NCBI RefSeq assembly: GCF_022601875.1
Contig: NZ_JAKVIP010000008.1
Coordinates: 62,001 to 126,000, forward strand
DNA from: Chryseobacterium sp. SSA4.19
Lineage (GTDB): Bacteria > Bacteroidota > Bacteroidia > Flavobacteriales > Weeksellaceae
Direction of reading: 5' to 3'
Length of the DNA: 64,000 bases
Position numbers and translations under genes: made by a program. The notes beneath the pieces are model-generated. The model saw only the letters and a list, made by a program, of their open reading frames with translations, was not told where the DNA came from and ran no database searches. Each line of letters begins with the position of its first letter. Position 1 is the first letter of the stretch. Below are positions 35,880-45,694 of the stretch, in pieces.

Positions 35880-37792
35880 ATGGAAGAAAGCAGCAACTCG
35901 CACCGTTCCAATTCCTACAAAATTCCGGCAAATGCAGATAAAATTTCCGGCAGTCACATACCCGGGATCAACCGTGTGGTAAAACTGGATATTGTGATAG
36001 AAGGGAAATCCGTCAATCATTTTAAGCATTTCCGATTACACCAAAGCGCAAGACGGCATCACCATTTTGAACTTATTCTCGCCCATGATTCTTTGGGAGC
36101 CGCACAGAATCATAATCTTGAGGAAGTCCGTCAGTTTTTAGGCAAGCGGATCACCATTGTTTTTAAATATAAGGACTATGAAAATGAAAGTCCTGAAAGA
36201 ACTTTTGTAGGTGTTATCACCAAAGCGGCATTCAGCCAGGAAAAAATGAACATGGGAAATATTGTTCTGAAAGGCCAAAGCCCTACCATTCTGATGGATT
36301 CTGCTCCCCACACCCAAAGTTTCGGAGGTAGTCAAACCGTCAACACGGGAATTATTGCAGATAAAATTATAAAAGAATCATTAGGTTCTTCGAAATTCGA
36401 CTTTAGAGTTGACCCCCAGAATAAAAGCTATATTAATTACAGTTCACAATACAACGAGACACATTATAATTTTCTTGCAAGAATTGCGGAAGCTTATGGT
36501 GAACAGTTTTATTATGACGGCGAAGTCCTCCACTTCGGAAAGCTTCCACCTTCTGAAAAACCGGTCCGTCTTGTGTACGGCAGCAATGTAAACGATGTAC
36601 AGGTAGAACTGAAAGCAGTCCATACAAAACCTGAATTTTTTGGATATAACAGCAGTAGCCATAGCAGAATGGTTGGCACTGAAAATACGATCAGGCATCT
36701 GGGAGACATTCCGGCTAAAGCTTATGAACTAACAACAGCATCTTTAAAACACGTTCGCTCTCCCCTGCCCCGGTCAATGCCAATATAAGTATGGACATCG
36801 ATGAATCACAGAAAAGCGCGGCAGGCAGTGCAGCTGTAGAAGTTTTTACCGTTTCGGGAAACACTACTGTCCCGTTCCTTTATCCGGGATGTTGCTCAGA
36901 TATTGAAATGCGTAAACCTGACACCAGTGAAACCTCCTATTTTACAAAGGTAACTATTACAGAAGTGGTTCATGAAATCAATGCAAGAGGATATTATACC
37001 GGAAGTTTCGAAGCTGTGGCTGAAGGGACAGGCTTTATGCCCAAACCGGATTTTGTCATTCCAAATGCACAACCGCAGATAGCCACTGTAATTTCCAATA
37101 CTGATCCTATGAACCAGGGAAGGATACAGGTACAGTTCGACTGGCAACGAAATCCTGATAACACTCATTTTATCAGAATGATGAGCCCTGATGCAGGCGG
37201 AACAGACGCGGTCACCCAAAACAGAGGATTCGTAGCCATTCCTGAAGTTGGTGACCAGGTTATGGTAGGATTTGAATATAACCATCCTGATTTTCCATTT
37301 GCCATGGGCAGAATGTTTCACGGGCAGGTTGCTTTGGGAGGCGGGCTGAACAATCATATTAAATCATTACAGACCAGAAGCGGGAATAAAATTATATTCA
37401 ATGATCAGGAAGGAAGTATTTTTATAGAAGATCCTAGCGGCAATACCTACTTAATGGACGGAAAAGGAAACATTACAGTAAACGCTCCTAAAAACATGAC
37501 ATTTACCGCAGGAGAAAATGTACAGATCAATGCAGGACGTAATATTATTGCTTCTGCACAGAGAAACGTTAACATCATGGCCGGCGAAGATATTACTGAA
37601 ACGGCAAACGATGATTACAACCTGACAGCCAGCAACATTATTGAAACTGCTGAAGCAGGCAGAAGTTCCAGAGCGAAAAATATTACGGAAAATATGGAAG
37701 CGGGCTCTTATATCAGTACAAAAGATGCTATTAACGTGGAAAGTGCTAAAGAGGTTAATATCAACAGTGGTAAACAGGTAAAAATGCAGTAA
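35880..37792 (+). pseudogene. vgrG: T6SS spike protein VgrG, split by a -1 frameshift
   Basis: Two adjacent frames together make one VgrG of about 637 residues. The first (ATG 35880 to stop 36788) holds the gp27-like part (GINRVVKLDIVIEGK, YNETHYNFLARIAEAYGEQFYYDG). The second (36791-37792) holds the OB fold and spike (QGRIQVQFDW, GDQVMVGFEYNHPDFPFAMGRMFH) and the repetitive needle. They join exactly if the reader slips back one base at 36743-36749 (T TTA AAA): reading then continues KTRSLSPAPVNANISMDID without loss. So the cause is a missing A in a run, a base-calling error, or programmed -1 frameshifting. All other family features are intact. ATG 35880 is preferred over TTG 35859. Confidence 0.88.
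36743..36749 (+). other. T TTA AAA slippery heptamer in vgrG
   Basis: In the reading phase of the first vgrG part the heptamer stands as T|TTA|AAA, the canonical X XXY YYZ form for -1 slippage, and the -1 product restores the family sequence. The zero-frame stop is 37 bases further on. I see no convincing stem or pseudoknot right downstream. Confidence 0.6.
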
Positions 37793-37793
37793 A

Positions 37794-39032
37794 ATGGCTG
37801 GTGAAGGCGGAAATATCATACGGAATGTATTCGGCAAATCTTACAAGGAAGCAGAACATATCATGAAGGATGCTTCCAAAGGAACCTTGGACTTCAAATC
37901 GCCACAGGAAAACACTTTTTATGGTAAAAAAGGAGGCAAGAAATTAGATGATTATCAGGTTAAAAAAGAAACTGAACCCATCAGGGTAAAAGTTGTTAAG
38001 TGCTTTGAAGATTTAGAATGCACTAAAGAAGTGAAAATTATAGAAAAGGGCAGAAAGTATTTTTATAAAGCCATCTAATACAGCAGAGCAGCTACCAAAG
38101 CAGAATTAAAAACTCTTAAATGGGCGATACAGTATGATGAAACGGCTTTAGCCAATGCCTCACAGGTAGCCGGAGAAGAAAAGATCTCATACGTCGTACC
38201 TAATGACCGGGATATAAAAAAGCTTACAGTATATGCTTTCTTTAAAACACCCGATCAAAATGTTAATGCGGAAGTTGAAGTTATTTTTCCACATGTCAGA
38301 ATTATCATTACCAATGAAATTACCGGATATACAATACAAGGGTTAAAAGGAGAAGATTATACTTTTTCTGATCCGGCAGTTGTTGTTCCTACTTATAAAG
38401 TAAATATTTTAAGTTATAATGCCAATAACAAAAACGGTAAAAAAGAATTCTCATTTAATGTGACCAGAGATGGCTGGTATAATTTGGAAAAAAACAAGAA
38501 TGGACATTATGAGCTTCTTAACAGAGCTTTTGTTCCTTCAAACTGGGAGCAAAATTTATACGGGGTATATTGGATTCCAAGCTACCCGAATTTAGCCAAG
38601 GTTTTCAGATCTGGATTGGACGCCTTCATTTTTACCCGTTTTGGAAAAAGAAAGATTCCTGCCAAACCATTACGGACCCAGAAAATGGCTAATGGAAAAG
38701 ACATTGAACATGCCAGAACGGACGAAAACTTTGCAACAGATGTTATGATTCATGTGGGAGGTACTTACGAAGTCAATGGATATGATCATCTTGGGGGTTC
38801 ATTAGGATGCTTTGCTTTTATTTCTGATGATGATATTTATTCTACTCCTGAACTGGCAAAAAAAGCATCCGATGACGATAGCTATGATGATAAGACTACC
38901 AATGCAGACTGGAAAAAAATAGCAGACAGAATTATTAAACTTTCTTTTGAAAAAAAGAAAGAACTCAGAATTCTGCTTGATTATCGTGATGAAAGTAAAA
39001 ACTATTATCCTAAAGAAGTATTGAGTGAATAA
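37794..39032 (+). pseudogene. Candidate T6SS effector with L,D-transpeptidase-like motif, interrupted by in-frame TAA
   Basis: The frame starts with ATG one base after the vgrG stop. It reads 94 codons, meets TAA at 38076-38078, then stays open in the same phase for 317 codons to 39032, so a protein of about 412 residues has one nonsense codon. The part around the stop looks like a spacer domain common in Bacteroidota effectors (YFYKAI*YSRAATKAELKTLKW). The C-terminal part carries VMIHVGGTYEV and HLGGSLGCFAF (codons 318-342), like the H...S-x-G-C active site of YkuD/L,D-transpeptidase folds. Placement after vgrG suggests a cell-wall-directed effector. An internal start such as GTG 38460 could still make the catalytic part. 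Confidence 0.7.
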
Positions 39033-39305
39033 ATGATTATGAAAAAGATTTTATTAATAACTGGAGTATTAATCGGTATTTTTTTCTCACTGTGGGATTC
39101 AATGACGAGTTATGCAGATACAGCACCCATAGATGATGAAATAGGAATTGAAATTATTTCTTGGCCATTTTTTATTAAAAAAACCATTATCTATATGGTT
39201 ATTGGTGGCTTAACTGGTTTTCTAACAGGTTTTATTATCCACAAACTTATCAGATCCGAAAAAAAAGTAATATTTCTAAATCTTAAAAAATTGAATTCTA
39301 AGTAA
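39033..39305 (+). CDS. Small two-helix membrane protein, candidate immunity protein
   Basis: 90 residues, ATG immediately after the stop of the interrupted effector (Met3 is an alternative start). Two hydrophobic segments, about 5-22 (possibly a signal sequence) and 52-74, with a short acidic stretch between them (DTAPIDDEIGIE) that would face the periplasm, and a basic C-terminal tail. No family recognised. Because it abuts the effector gene and is membrane-bound, protection against that effector is a reasonable guess only. Confidence 0.6.
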   Translation: MIMKKILLITGVLIGIFFSLWDSMTSYADTAPIDDEIGIEIISWPFFIKKTIIYMVIGGLTGFLTGFIIHKLIRSEKKVIFLNLKKLNSK

Positions 39306-39365
39306 ATGCATGGAATTTTAATATCACTTAAATAACCTCTTATCTACACCTGAAAACAAAGAAGC

Positions 39366-40160
39366 ATGGAGAAAAACCGGGTAAGACCTTTTCAAAAATA
39401 TTCAACAGAAGCCCATATCTATAAGGCAGAGAACTCCCTTGAGATCAGATTTAGCGAAACTAAAGGTTTCAATTCATCTTATAAGATAGTTCTTCAGGAA
39501 ACTCAAAACGAAGATCAAACCAAGAACTGGGTGATAGAGAAAATTGAAGAAGCTCCCCTGCCATCTGAAAATAGCTTCATGGAAATCCTTCACGAATTGG
39601 AACAAAGCTCTTATCCTGTCACTATAAAAGTAGATGAAAAAGGATTTTTTTTAAATGCCGTAGATCATCAAAAGAATATAGAGAGCTGGAAACAGAAAAC
39701 AAAAGACATCCATGAGAAATATACAAATGCCGAAGTATTCAGAAACAAGTATCTGACTGCTATGGAAGATGAAAATGCTTTTTACACAAACAAATTGAAA
39801 GAACCATTTTGGAATCTTCTGCTTTTTGCTCCTTCCTATGTAGATAATGGTGAAAAAAATCAGGAATTTATAACATGGAATATCAAGGGAATAGGAAGTT
39901 TAGAATGTCCCGGAATTATTAGAGCAGAACAAAGAAGCTATGGTTTTGATGCTTTTTTCACTTCGAAATTTATAATACCTGAAACGATTAAAGAAGAGAT
40001 CAATAAAAAATATATACGTCATGCAACGCAATACATCGCAGAATTGACCTTACAATTGCAATACTTTTCCCAGAAAAAGCAATATGCAAAAAAGAAAGCA
40101 GATTTTATCCTGTCAGACGGAAATAAAATAGTATATCAGGAGACAAGCAGCCTTACATAA
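39366..40160 (+). CDS. Hypothetical 264-aa protein upstream of the PAAR-like effector, possible adaptor
   Basis: A 264-residue soluble protein with no signal peptide, starting MEKNRVRPFQKYSTEAHIYK. A mixed alpha/beta composition with a helical middle (about 100-140) and a Lys-rich coiled C-terminal region (HATQYIAELTLQLQYFSQKK). I recognise no domain. It ends 17 bases before the large PAAR-like effector. In T6SS loci this is the usual place of chaperone/adaptor genes that load an effector on VgrG, so that role is proposed from position only. Confidence 0.65.
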   Translation: MEKNRVRPFQKYSTEAHIYKAENSLEIRFSETKGFNSSYKIVLQETQNEDQTKNWVIEKIEEAPLPSENSFMEILHELEQSSYPVTIKVDEKGFFLNAVDHQKNIESWKQKTKDIHEKYTNAEVFRNKYLTAMEDENAFYTNKLKEPFWNLLLFAPSYVDNGEKNQEFITWNIKGIGSLECPGIIRAEQRSYGFDAFFTSKFIIPETIKEEINKKYIRHATQYIAELTLQLQYFSQKKQYAKKKADFILSDGNKIVYQETSSLT

Positions 40161-40177
40161 CATTATGAATATTTGAA

Positions 40178-43100
40178 ATGGCGAATAAAGGATTTATCAT
40201 TGTAGAAGGAGCTACTGCATACTGTAGCAGCTCTGTAATCAATAACTCCAAAGGCACCGCTGTTCCAATGGAGGTAAAAAGCCAGAAAAAAAAGCTCGGT
40301 AAAAATAAATATTTTGCCCAGAACAAACCTGTAGCTACTTATCTTGATGATAAAGCAGAAAGCTTCGGCGGAGGTAATGGGTTCGGCAACTGTAAGGGAT
40401 CGGACGGAAAAACATATCCCTGCAAAGGAAAATGCAATCTGAAATATAAAGATTATTATGAAAATGTAGAGTTCAACAAAAGCATGAAAGTACTGCTGGA
40501 TGTTTCTACAGCTACCTGCCCGGGATATGGCATTCCGGGAACCGTTGCATTTGCCACAACCGGACAGGCCAATAACGTTTCGCAGATTGATGTAAAAGAA
40601 GCAGATGAGTTCTCTGTGGCCAACATATCGCCTCAATGGGAAACATCAGGTGCATCTTCCGCTACAACATCAGTGAATTCTATTTCGATGACGCTCCCTG
40701 TTCCTGTTTCGAAGCCAAGCGGAATCTATTATTATATCCAACTGCAAAAAAATCCTTTCACTTCTTTTCTAAATCCTTTCTCCACAGATAACCTTACACT
40801 GAATGCGCAATTTAAAGGAGATGCCACAAAAATTATATGGGCTCTTTTCAAAGGGGAAGATACCAAAGACAAAATAAAAACCTTTATTGGTCTGGGAAGT
40901 GTTTTCAATCAATCAATGGAGAAATTGTTTGAGAATCTGGCAGAAGGAAATTACAGGCTGGAAGCCTACGGAAAAAAAGCGGGTGATAAAAACTGTGCGA
41001 TCATTATTGAAGTCGTAAAAGATTTCGTTAAAAAAATCATTATTCCGGGAACTTCTAGCCTTGTTAATATTCCGATTCCTGTATCTGTGGAATATAAACT
41101 GGCTACAAGTTCAGATCAGATGAAGATCCTGAACAGAAACAATTTAATGCCCTCCGGCACAGCACAATGGCGGATAAAACAGGGCACAACCGTACTTTAT
41201 AACAGTCATTCAGGAACTTCCTCACCTCATCTTGTTGGCGTATTAAAAACAAGCACAACCGCGACCTTAAGCTTTAAAAATGCAGGAAAATATACAGTAG
41301 AAGCATTTACCGATCCCAATGATCCAAAACCGGAATCCGTAGAGATCAAAATTGAAAATACATTAGGGGTAATGGGCGTCAGTGGAGAACCGGGACTCCT
41401 CCGGTGTGGGGATATGCTGAAAGTACAGGCATCCAAATTTAATGTGGCTTATCTTCCGGCCGTTGGGAAAACCGTACACTGGTACCTCAAAAAAGAAGGG
41501 AAAGGCAGAATAGCAGCATTTGAAAATTCTTCCTCTTTTAAAACCGCCATCATCAATAAAAGAGCTGATGCTTTTCTCAGCCAAGACGCTCAACTTTCCA
41601 CGGGAGACTATTTAGGAAAATATGTTCTGGAAGCCTATGCGAACCCACTTGGAACAGGAAAACAGCCCGCTTTTACAGGATCAGATACCTTCCATTTTGA
41701 GATCATTAAAAATGTGATTGACAAATTCTCACTTCCGACAGGAAATATTCCCAAAGGAACAAAAATAAAATATAGCGCTTCCGCAAGAATTGCAGCATTA
41801 ACAGGAAATGAAGCGATAAAAATAGAAGTCCCGCCGAATGTTACCGATAATGGAGATGGAACACTTACCTTCAACGAACTGGGTGAGTTTACAATTTCAG
41901 CTTATTTAACAGGTACGAATACAGATAATAAAAAAATTGACACGAAAATAAAAGTTTCACAGCCCGCTATAAAAAGAGCACTATGGGCATATGGAACAGG
42001 CGTGAAACGTACAGAAACAGGATTCGGAGAAGATACCTACGGCTTTGTCGAAATTGAAGGACTTCAAAATCAAAACCTAAAAGTGAAAGTATGGGTAAAA
42101 GGAGAAGGCGATGATTTCTACAAAGAAAAAGAGAAATACATGCTAGAAGAAAAAAGCATAACGCTCAACAATGAAGGCAAAACTTCTTTCCTGATAAATA
42201 TCAATGAAGATTATAAGAAAAAACTGGACGCTGCCATTCCCAAAACGGCAGAAAACCCTACTCCAAAATACCGCCTGGTATTTACTATAGAACTGCAGGC
42301 AGGAACCTCAACAGAAATTGTGCTTCCTACCAATATTTCAATTGAAGGAACACGTCCTGTGGTTATTGATCCTGCCACAACCTATCTGGAAGTATTGGAT
42401 TCTAACGAAGAACTTATCATTACTTCTGAACAGAAAATTGTTTCCATTATGTTTTCTACTGAAAACGGAAAAGAGCTACAGCGTGAACAGACTTTCTATG
42501 GGAAAACCCATAAAATATGGGTGCATACGGTAAATATGACAGAAGAGACTTTGAAAATTGATGTTTTCAAGGAAGTTCCTAAAGAAGGCCTCAATGAAAA
42601 AGACCACATTGTATATACCCACGAAAGCAAGGAGACTTACAAAGAAGAAAAAACGGGTAAAGACGGTCTGATAGAAGTTTCTTTTACAGCTAAAGATGAA
42701 TGGAAAACCCCTCCTAAAAACTTCGATTATTATATTGCACAGGTTTCAAGACAGCTGAAAGATCCTGCTGATCCCAATAAAAAGATCTGGAAAGCTGAAA
42801 AAATTCAGGTAACCTTAAACAACACCCTTCCGGCTGATCTTGTACGTACAGAGGATATGGAAAAGCTGGGCATAAAAGCTCATAAAAAAGACGGAACCCC
42901 TTTTACACAGGATGAAATGATGGAACTCAGAAAACAGTTTATCTTTTATGAAGCCGGCTGCCTGAAAGTTTCACAGAAAGAAACCCCGGAAGCTATTGAT
43001 AATGATGTGATGCCCGTAGTAGTGGAAATGGCAGAGGTAAAAAGAGAAGGAGGAGGTTGTCCTCGTTGCAATGAACCGATAACTGCAGATCAATTAAAAC

Positions 43101-44461
43101 AAATATTTCCTAATGCTGATTCCTCAGTACTAACACAGGTTGCTGCTGCCTATACAAAGTATATGAAAGAAATAGGAATGAATACCTGTTGGAACAAAGC
43201 ACATCTATTCGCTCAGGCAAGAGTTGAATCAGGGACATCTCTTCATATAAAAGACGGAGAAAACTTCAATTGGTATTGGAAAAAATTACCTGGCACTTTT
43301 GCTGCATTCAAAACAACAGAAGGAAGAAATAATGCAAAACTTTGGGGACGCGCTGTTGAAAAGCCAGCTATACCAGGAGTATCTCAGGAAAACCAAAAAA
43401 ATATTGCAAACTGGGCATATTCTCCAACAAGTGCCAAAGGGAAAGAATTAGGCAATACGGAATCTGGAGACGGATGGAACTTTAGAGGTAAAGGTCTTAT
43501 ACAGCTGACCGGAAGAAAGGCGTATGAATATGCCAACACTTATACAAAAAAAGAAGGGGCAGATATTATCGCAGATCCGGATCTAGTGTTAACAAATGTT
43601 GCGATTTCTGTAATTTCTTCCATGGCTTTTTTCAAATGGAAAGGAATCAATTCAATCGTAAATGGATCGAAGGATACTTTACCTGTAAGCAAAAAAGTAG
43701 GTAAAATGGTAGAAACAAAAGATGAACAGGGAAAAACATCTGACAACTACAAAGAAAAGCAAAAGGCATTTGACGAATTTCCTTCCAAAACATTCAAGAC
43801 CTCAGAATGTGAATGGGGCAAAGCAGTAGATATCAATCTTGCCGGCAGGAGCCCATGGATGGAAATTGCAATTGCTGAAGCCAAAGTCTATGGTGGTAAA
43901 GATGAAGGAACAATCGACAGCAGAATCAAAACTTATCATAAAGACGGAGGAGGAACAGATGCAGGAAGTGGAACAGCATGGTGTGCGTCATTTGTCTGTT
44001 GGTGTATTGAGCAAAAAGATCTACCAAGTCCACATTCTGCAGGCTCCAGAATGTTTTTAACAAGTGCCAAAGCTGAAAAATGTGAGGCATTTTTTGGTGC
44101 GGTTGCTATATTTTCAGATTGTAATTCTACAGGCACCAATATAGAAACTTCCGGACATGCTACATTTGTTTTTGGAAAACTACCTGGGACAGAAATCTAT
44201 GCATGTTTGGGGGGAAATCAATCTGATAAACTGAAAATGTCAAGCTATAATTGCAGTGGAAATGTGTTTGTATCATGGAAGGAGAAAAATGGAACAGAAC
44301 ATTATAAAATTTTTAGAGGATTTTATAAACCTAAAGGCTATGTTATTAAAGACATGGATAAATTAAATAACAAAGACAATTATTCATCTGCAGATGAAGC
44401 TAGCAAAAAAGCGTTAAATTTAGATATTAAATCAGATGAAAATGGCGAAAGTTCAAGATAA
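40178..44461 (+). CDS. Multidomain T6SS effector: PAAR-like (DUF4280) + GH19-like + CHAP/NlpC-like
   Basis: 1427 residues. Residues 1 to about 130 form a DUF4280 PAAR-like tip domain (GATAYCSSSV, FGNCKGSDGKTYPCKGKC, TATCPGYGIPGTV). About 180-970 is a chain of Ig-like beta domains. About 985-1200 resembles GH19 chitinase/lysozyme: LFAQARVESGTSL with putative catalytic Glu1017 and WNFRGKGLIQLTGRKAY. About 1230-1395 is a cysteine amidase/peptidase of the CHAP/TIGR02594 kind: GTAWCASFVCWC (Cys1269) and SGHATFVFG (His1327). No signal peptide, as expected for T6SS cargo. It should cap the VgrG spike and bring both a glycan- and a peptide-cleaving domain into the target periplasm. The 3' end overlaps the next gene by 26 bases. 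Confidence 0.85.
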   Translation: MANKGFIIVEGATAYCSSSVINNSKGTAVPMEVKSQKKKLGKNKYFAQNKPVATYLDDKAESFGGGNGFGNCKGSDGKTYPCKGKCNLKYKDYYENVEFNKSMKVLLDVSTATCPGYGIPGTVAFATTGQANNVSQIDVKEADEFSVANISPQWETSGASSATTSVNSISMTLPVPVSKPSGIYYYIQLQKNPFTSFLNPFSTDNLTLNAQFKGDATKIIWALFKGEDTKDKIKTFIGLGSVFNQSMEKLFENLAEGNYRLEAYGKKAGDKNCAIIIEVVKDFVKKIIIPGTSSLVNIPIPVSVEYKLATSSDQMKILNRNNLMPSGTAQWRIKQGTTVLYNSHSGTSSPHLVGVLKTSTTATLSFKNAGKYTVEAFTDPNDPKPESVEIKIENTLGVMGVSGEPGLLRCGDMLKVQASKFNVAYLPAVGKTVHWYLKKEGKGRIAAFENSSSFKTAIINKRADAFLSQDAQLSTGDYLGKYVLEAYANPLGTGKQPAFTGSDTFHFEIIKNVIDKFSLPTGNIPKGTKIKYSASARIAALTGNEAIKIEVPPNVTDNGDGTLTFNELGEFTISAYLTGTNTDNKKIDTKIKVSQPAIKRALWAYGTGVKRTETGFGEDTYGFVEIEGLQNQNLKVKVWVKGEGDDFYKEKEKYMLEEKSITLNNEGKTSFLININEDYKKKLDAAIPKTAENPTPKYRLVFTIELQAGTSTEIVLPTNISIEGTRPVVIDPATTYLEVLDSNEELIITSEQKIVSIMFSTENGKELQREQTFYGKTHKIWVHTVNMTEETLKIDVFKEVPKEGLNEKDHIVYTHESKETYKEEKTGKDGLIEVSFTAKDEWKTPPKNFDYYIAQVSRQLKDPADPNKKIWKAEKIQVTLNNTLPADLVRTEDMEKLGIKAHKKDGTPFTQDEMMELRKQFIFYEAGCLKVSQKETPEAIDNDVMPVVVEMAEVKREGGGCPRCNEPITADQLKQIFPNADSSVLTQVAAAYTKYMKEIGMNTCWNKAHLFAQARVESGTSLHIKDGENFNWYWKKLPGTFAAFKTTEGRNNAKLWGRAVEKPAIPGVSQENQKNIANWAYSPTSAKGKELGNTESGDGWNFRGKGLIQLTGRKAYEYANTYTKKEGADIIADPDLVLTNVAISVISSMAFFKWKGINSIVNGSKDTLPVSKKVGKMVETKDEQGKTSDNYKEKQKAFDEFPSKTFKTSECEWGKAVDINLAGRSPWMEIAIAEAKVYGGKDEGTIDSRIKTYHKDGGGTDAGSGTAWCASFVCWCIEQKDLPSPHSAGSRMFLTSAKAEKCEAFFGAVAIFSDCNSTGTNIETSGHATFVFGKLPGTEIYACLGGNQSDKLKMSSYNCSGNVFVSWKEKNGTEHYKIFRGFYKPKGYVIKDMDKLNNKDNYSSADEASKKALNLDIKSDENGESSR

Positions 44462-45644
44462 ATTTATTATAACAAAGATTTTAATTATTTCCTGTTTTTT
44501 CTGTCTAATCCAATGTCAGGAAAAAAGACACGAAGTGATTAATCAACACCTAAAAACCAATAATATGCAAAAAATAGAAATAAGCTCTGTTTTGGCAGAA
44601 CAATTAAAGAAAGGTGCTGCTGAAGAATACGGAAGTTTTAGCAATTATTCCGAGAAGGACCTTAATTCCTTAATTGAAATTGAAGATTCTTTACTTCAAT
44701 CCAATGGATACAAAAGTCCTGATAACAATCAGTTTGCTACAAAAGTGGAACAGATTTTTGGCAGAAAAATAGATTACAGTTCAGCTACTAACTTTTTAAA
44801 ACTTGATACCTCTGACAAATGTGATAAGGAAATAAACTTTGTACCCTTATCTTCAGAACATCAGAATCTATATATATCTAAAAAAAATAAATTCCTTTCC
44901 TATTTTTATCCTATTCCTTTAATTATTGACTATCAGAAGCAATACCCTGAACTGAAAAATATTGAAGATAGTCCTATTGATATTGAAACAAACGATGGAC
45001 CCAATACAATAAAACGCTGGAAAGATATACCTAACTTAAAAGAACAGCAAAAAAAGAATACGCAAACATTGGTTGCCCGTAATATGTATCTGTTTAACGA
45101 TAATAAAACATATACGACTTGGCTGGTAATACAGGATCCTATCTTCGTGAAGTTATTGGTTAAACAATATGGCTATACGAAAGAACCCAAATTCACTACC
45201 CTTGCCATGAATGATTATCTTGAAAAGTATCAGACATCCACTGATATAGGAGATATTATTTTTGTGAAAGATTGTCAGGGAGAATTACAAATACGAACAG
45301 AGCTGCTACAATATATTAAAGACCATACTAAATCAGATGAAAATAGATTATTGACAGCCCTGGAAAACTTTGGGTATGCTTTAAAAGATAATACCAATTT
45401 CAATAAAGATGAAAAATATAAGATACTGGCATATATAGGTAATATTGTTGACCCTTTTTATCTTGATTTTGCAGGCATTAATTCAGGAAATACAGTTTGG
45501 AACGCAGAAAGTATATTATATAATAGCATCATACGTGATAAAAACATTATTTCTGTCTACCAGAAAAATAATTATTATGGATTATCAGACTTAAAGGAAA
45601 GTTTAGCCCGGATACAGGGGATCATCGAACATGATTCACAATAA
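44436..45644 (+). CDS. Exported lipoprotein, candidate immunity protein (copy 1)
   Basis: 402 residues (Met3 at 44442 is an equally good start). A lipoprotein signal (IISCFFCLIQCQEKRH, lipid on the Cys of LIQC) places it in the envelope. The body is homologous to the next gene: KCDKEINF / KCDKKMNF, QQKKNTQTLVARNMYLFN / QRKKNIQTLIARNLYLFN, FVKDCQGEL / WTKDCDGNV, and NNYYGLSDLKE / NNYFGLLKFKE. It starts inside the end of the PAAR-like effector gene, the expected arrangement for a periplasmic immunity protein against a peptidoglycan hydrolase. No known domain recognised. Confidence 0.72.
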   Translation: MKMAKVQDKFIITKILIISCFFCLIQCQEKRHEVINQHLKTNNMQKIEISSVLAEQLKKGAAEEYGSFSNYSEKDLNSLIEIEDSLLQSNGYKSPDNNQFATKVEQIFGRKIDYSSATNFLKLDTSDKCDKEINFVPLSSEHQNLYISKKNKFLSYFYPIPLIIDYQKQYPELKNIEDSPIDIETNDGPNTIKRWKDIPNLKEQQKKNTQTLVARNMYLFNDNKTYTTWLVIQDPIFVKLLVKQYGYTKEPKFTTLAMNDYLEKYQTSTDIGDIIFVKDCQGELQIRTELLQYIKDHTKSDENRLLTALENFGYALKDNTNFNKDEKYKILAYIGNIVDPFYLDFAGINSGNTVWNAESILYNSIIRDKNIISVYQKNNYYGLSDLKESLARIQGIIEHDSQ

Positions 45645-45694
45645 TTTTAAATAAAAAATAAGATCTGTTTTTTTCAAAGCAAACAAATTATACA

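Noticed and set aside
36896..37357. 153-codon minus-strand frame inside vgrG
   Set aside because: Antisense of a clearly coding VgrG region; sequence looks random.
40163..40636. 157-codon minus-strand frame over the start of the PAAR-like effector
   Set aside because: Shadow of the DUF4280 coding region, which has conserved Cys and Gly motifs on the plus strand.
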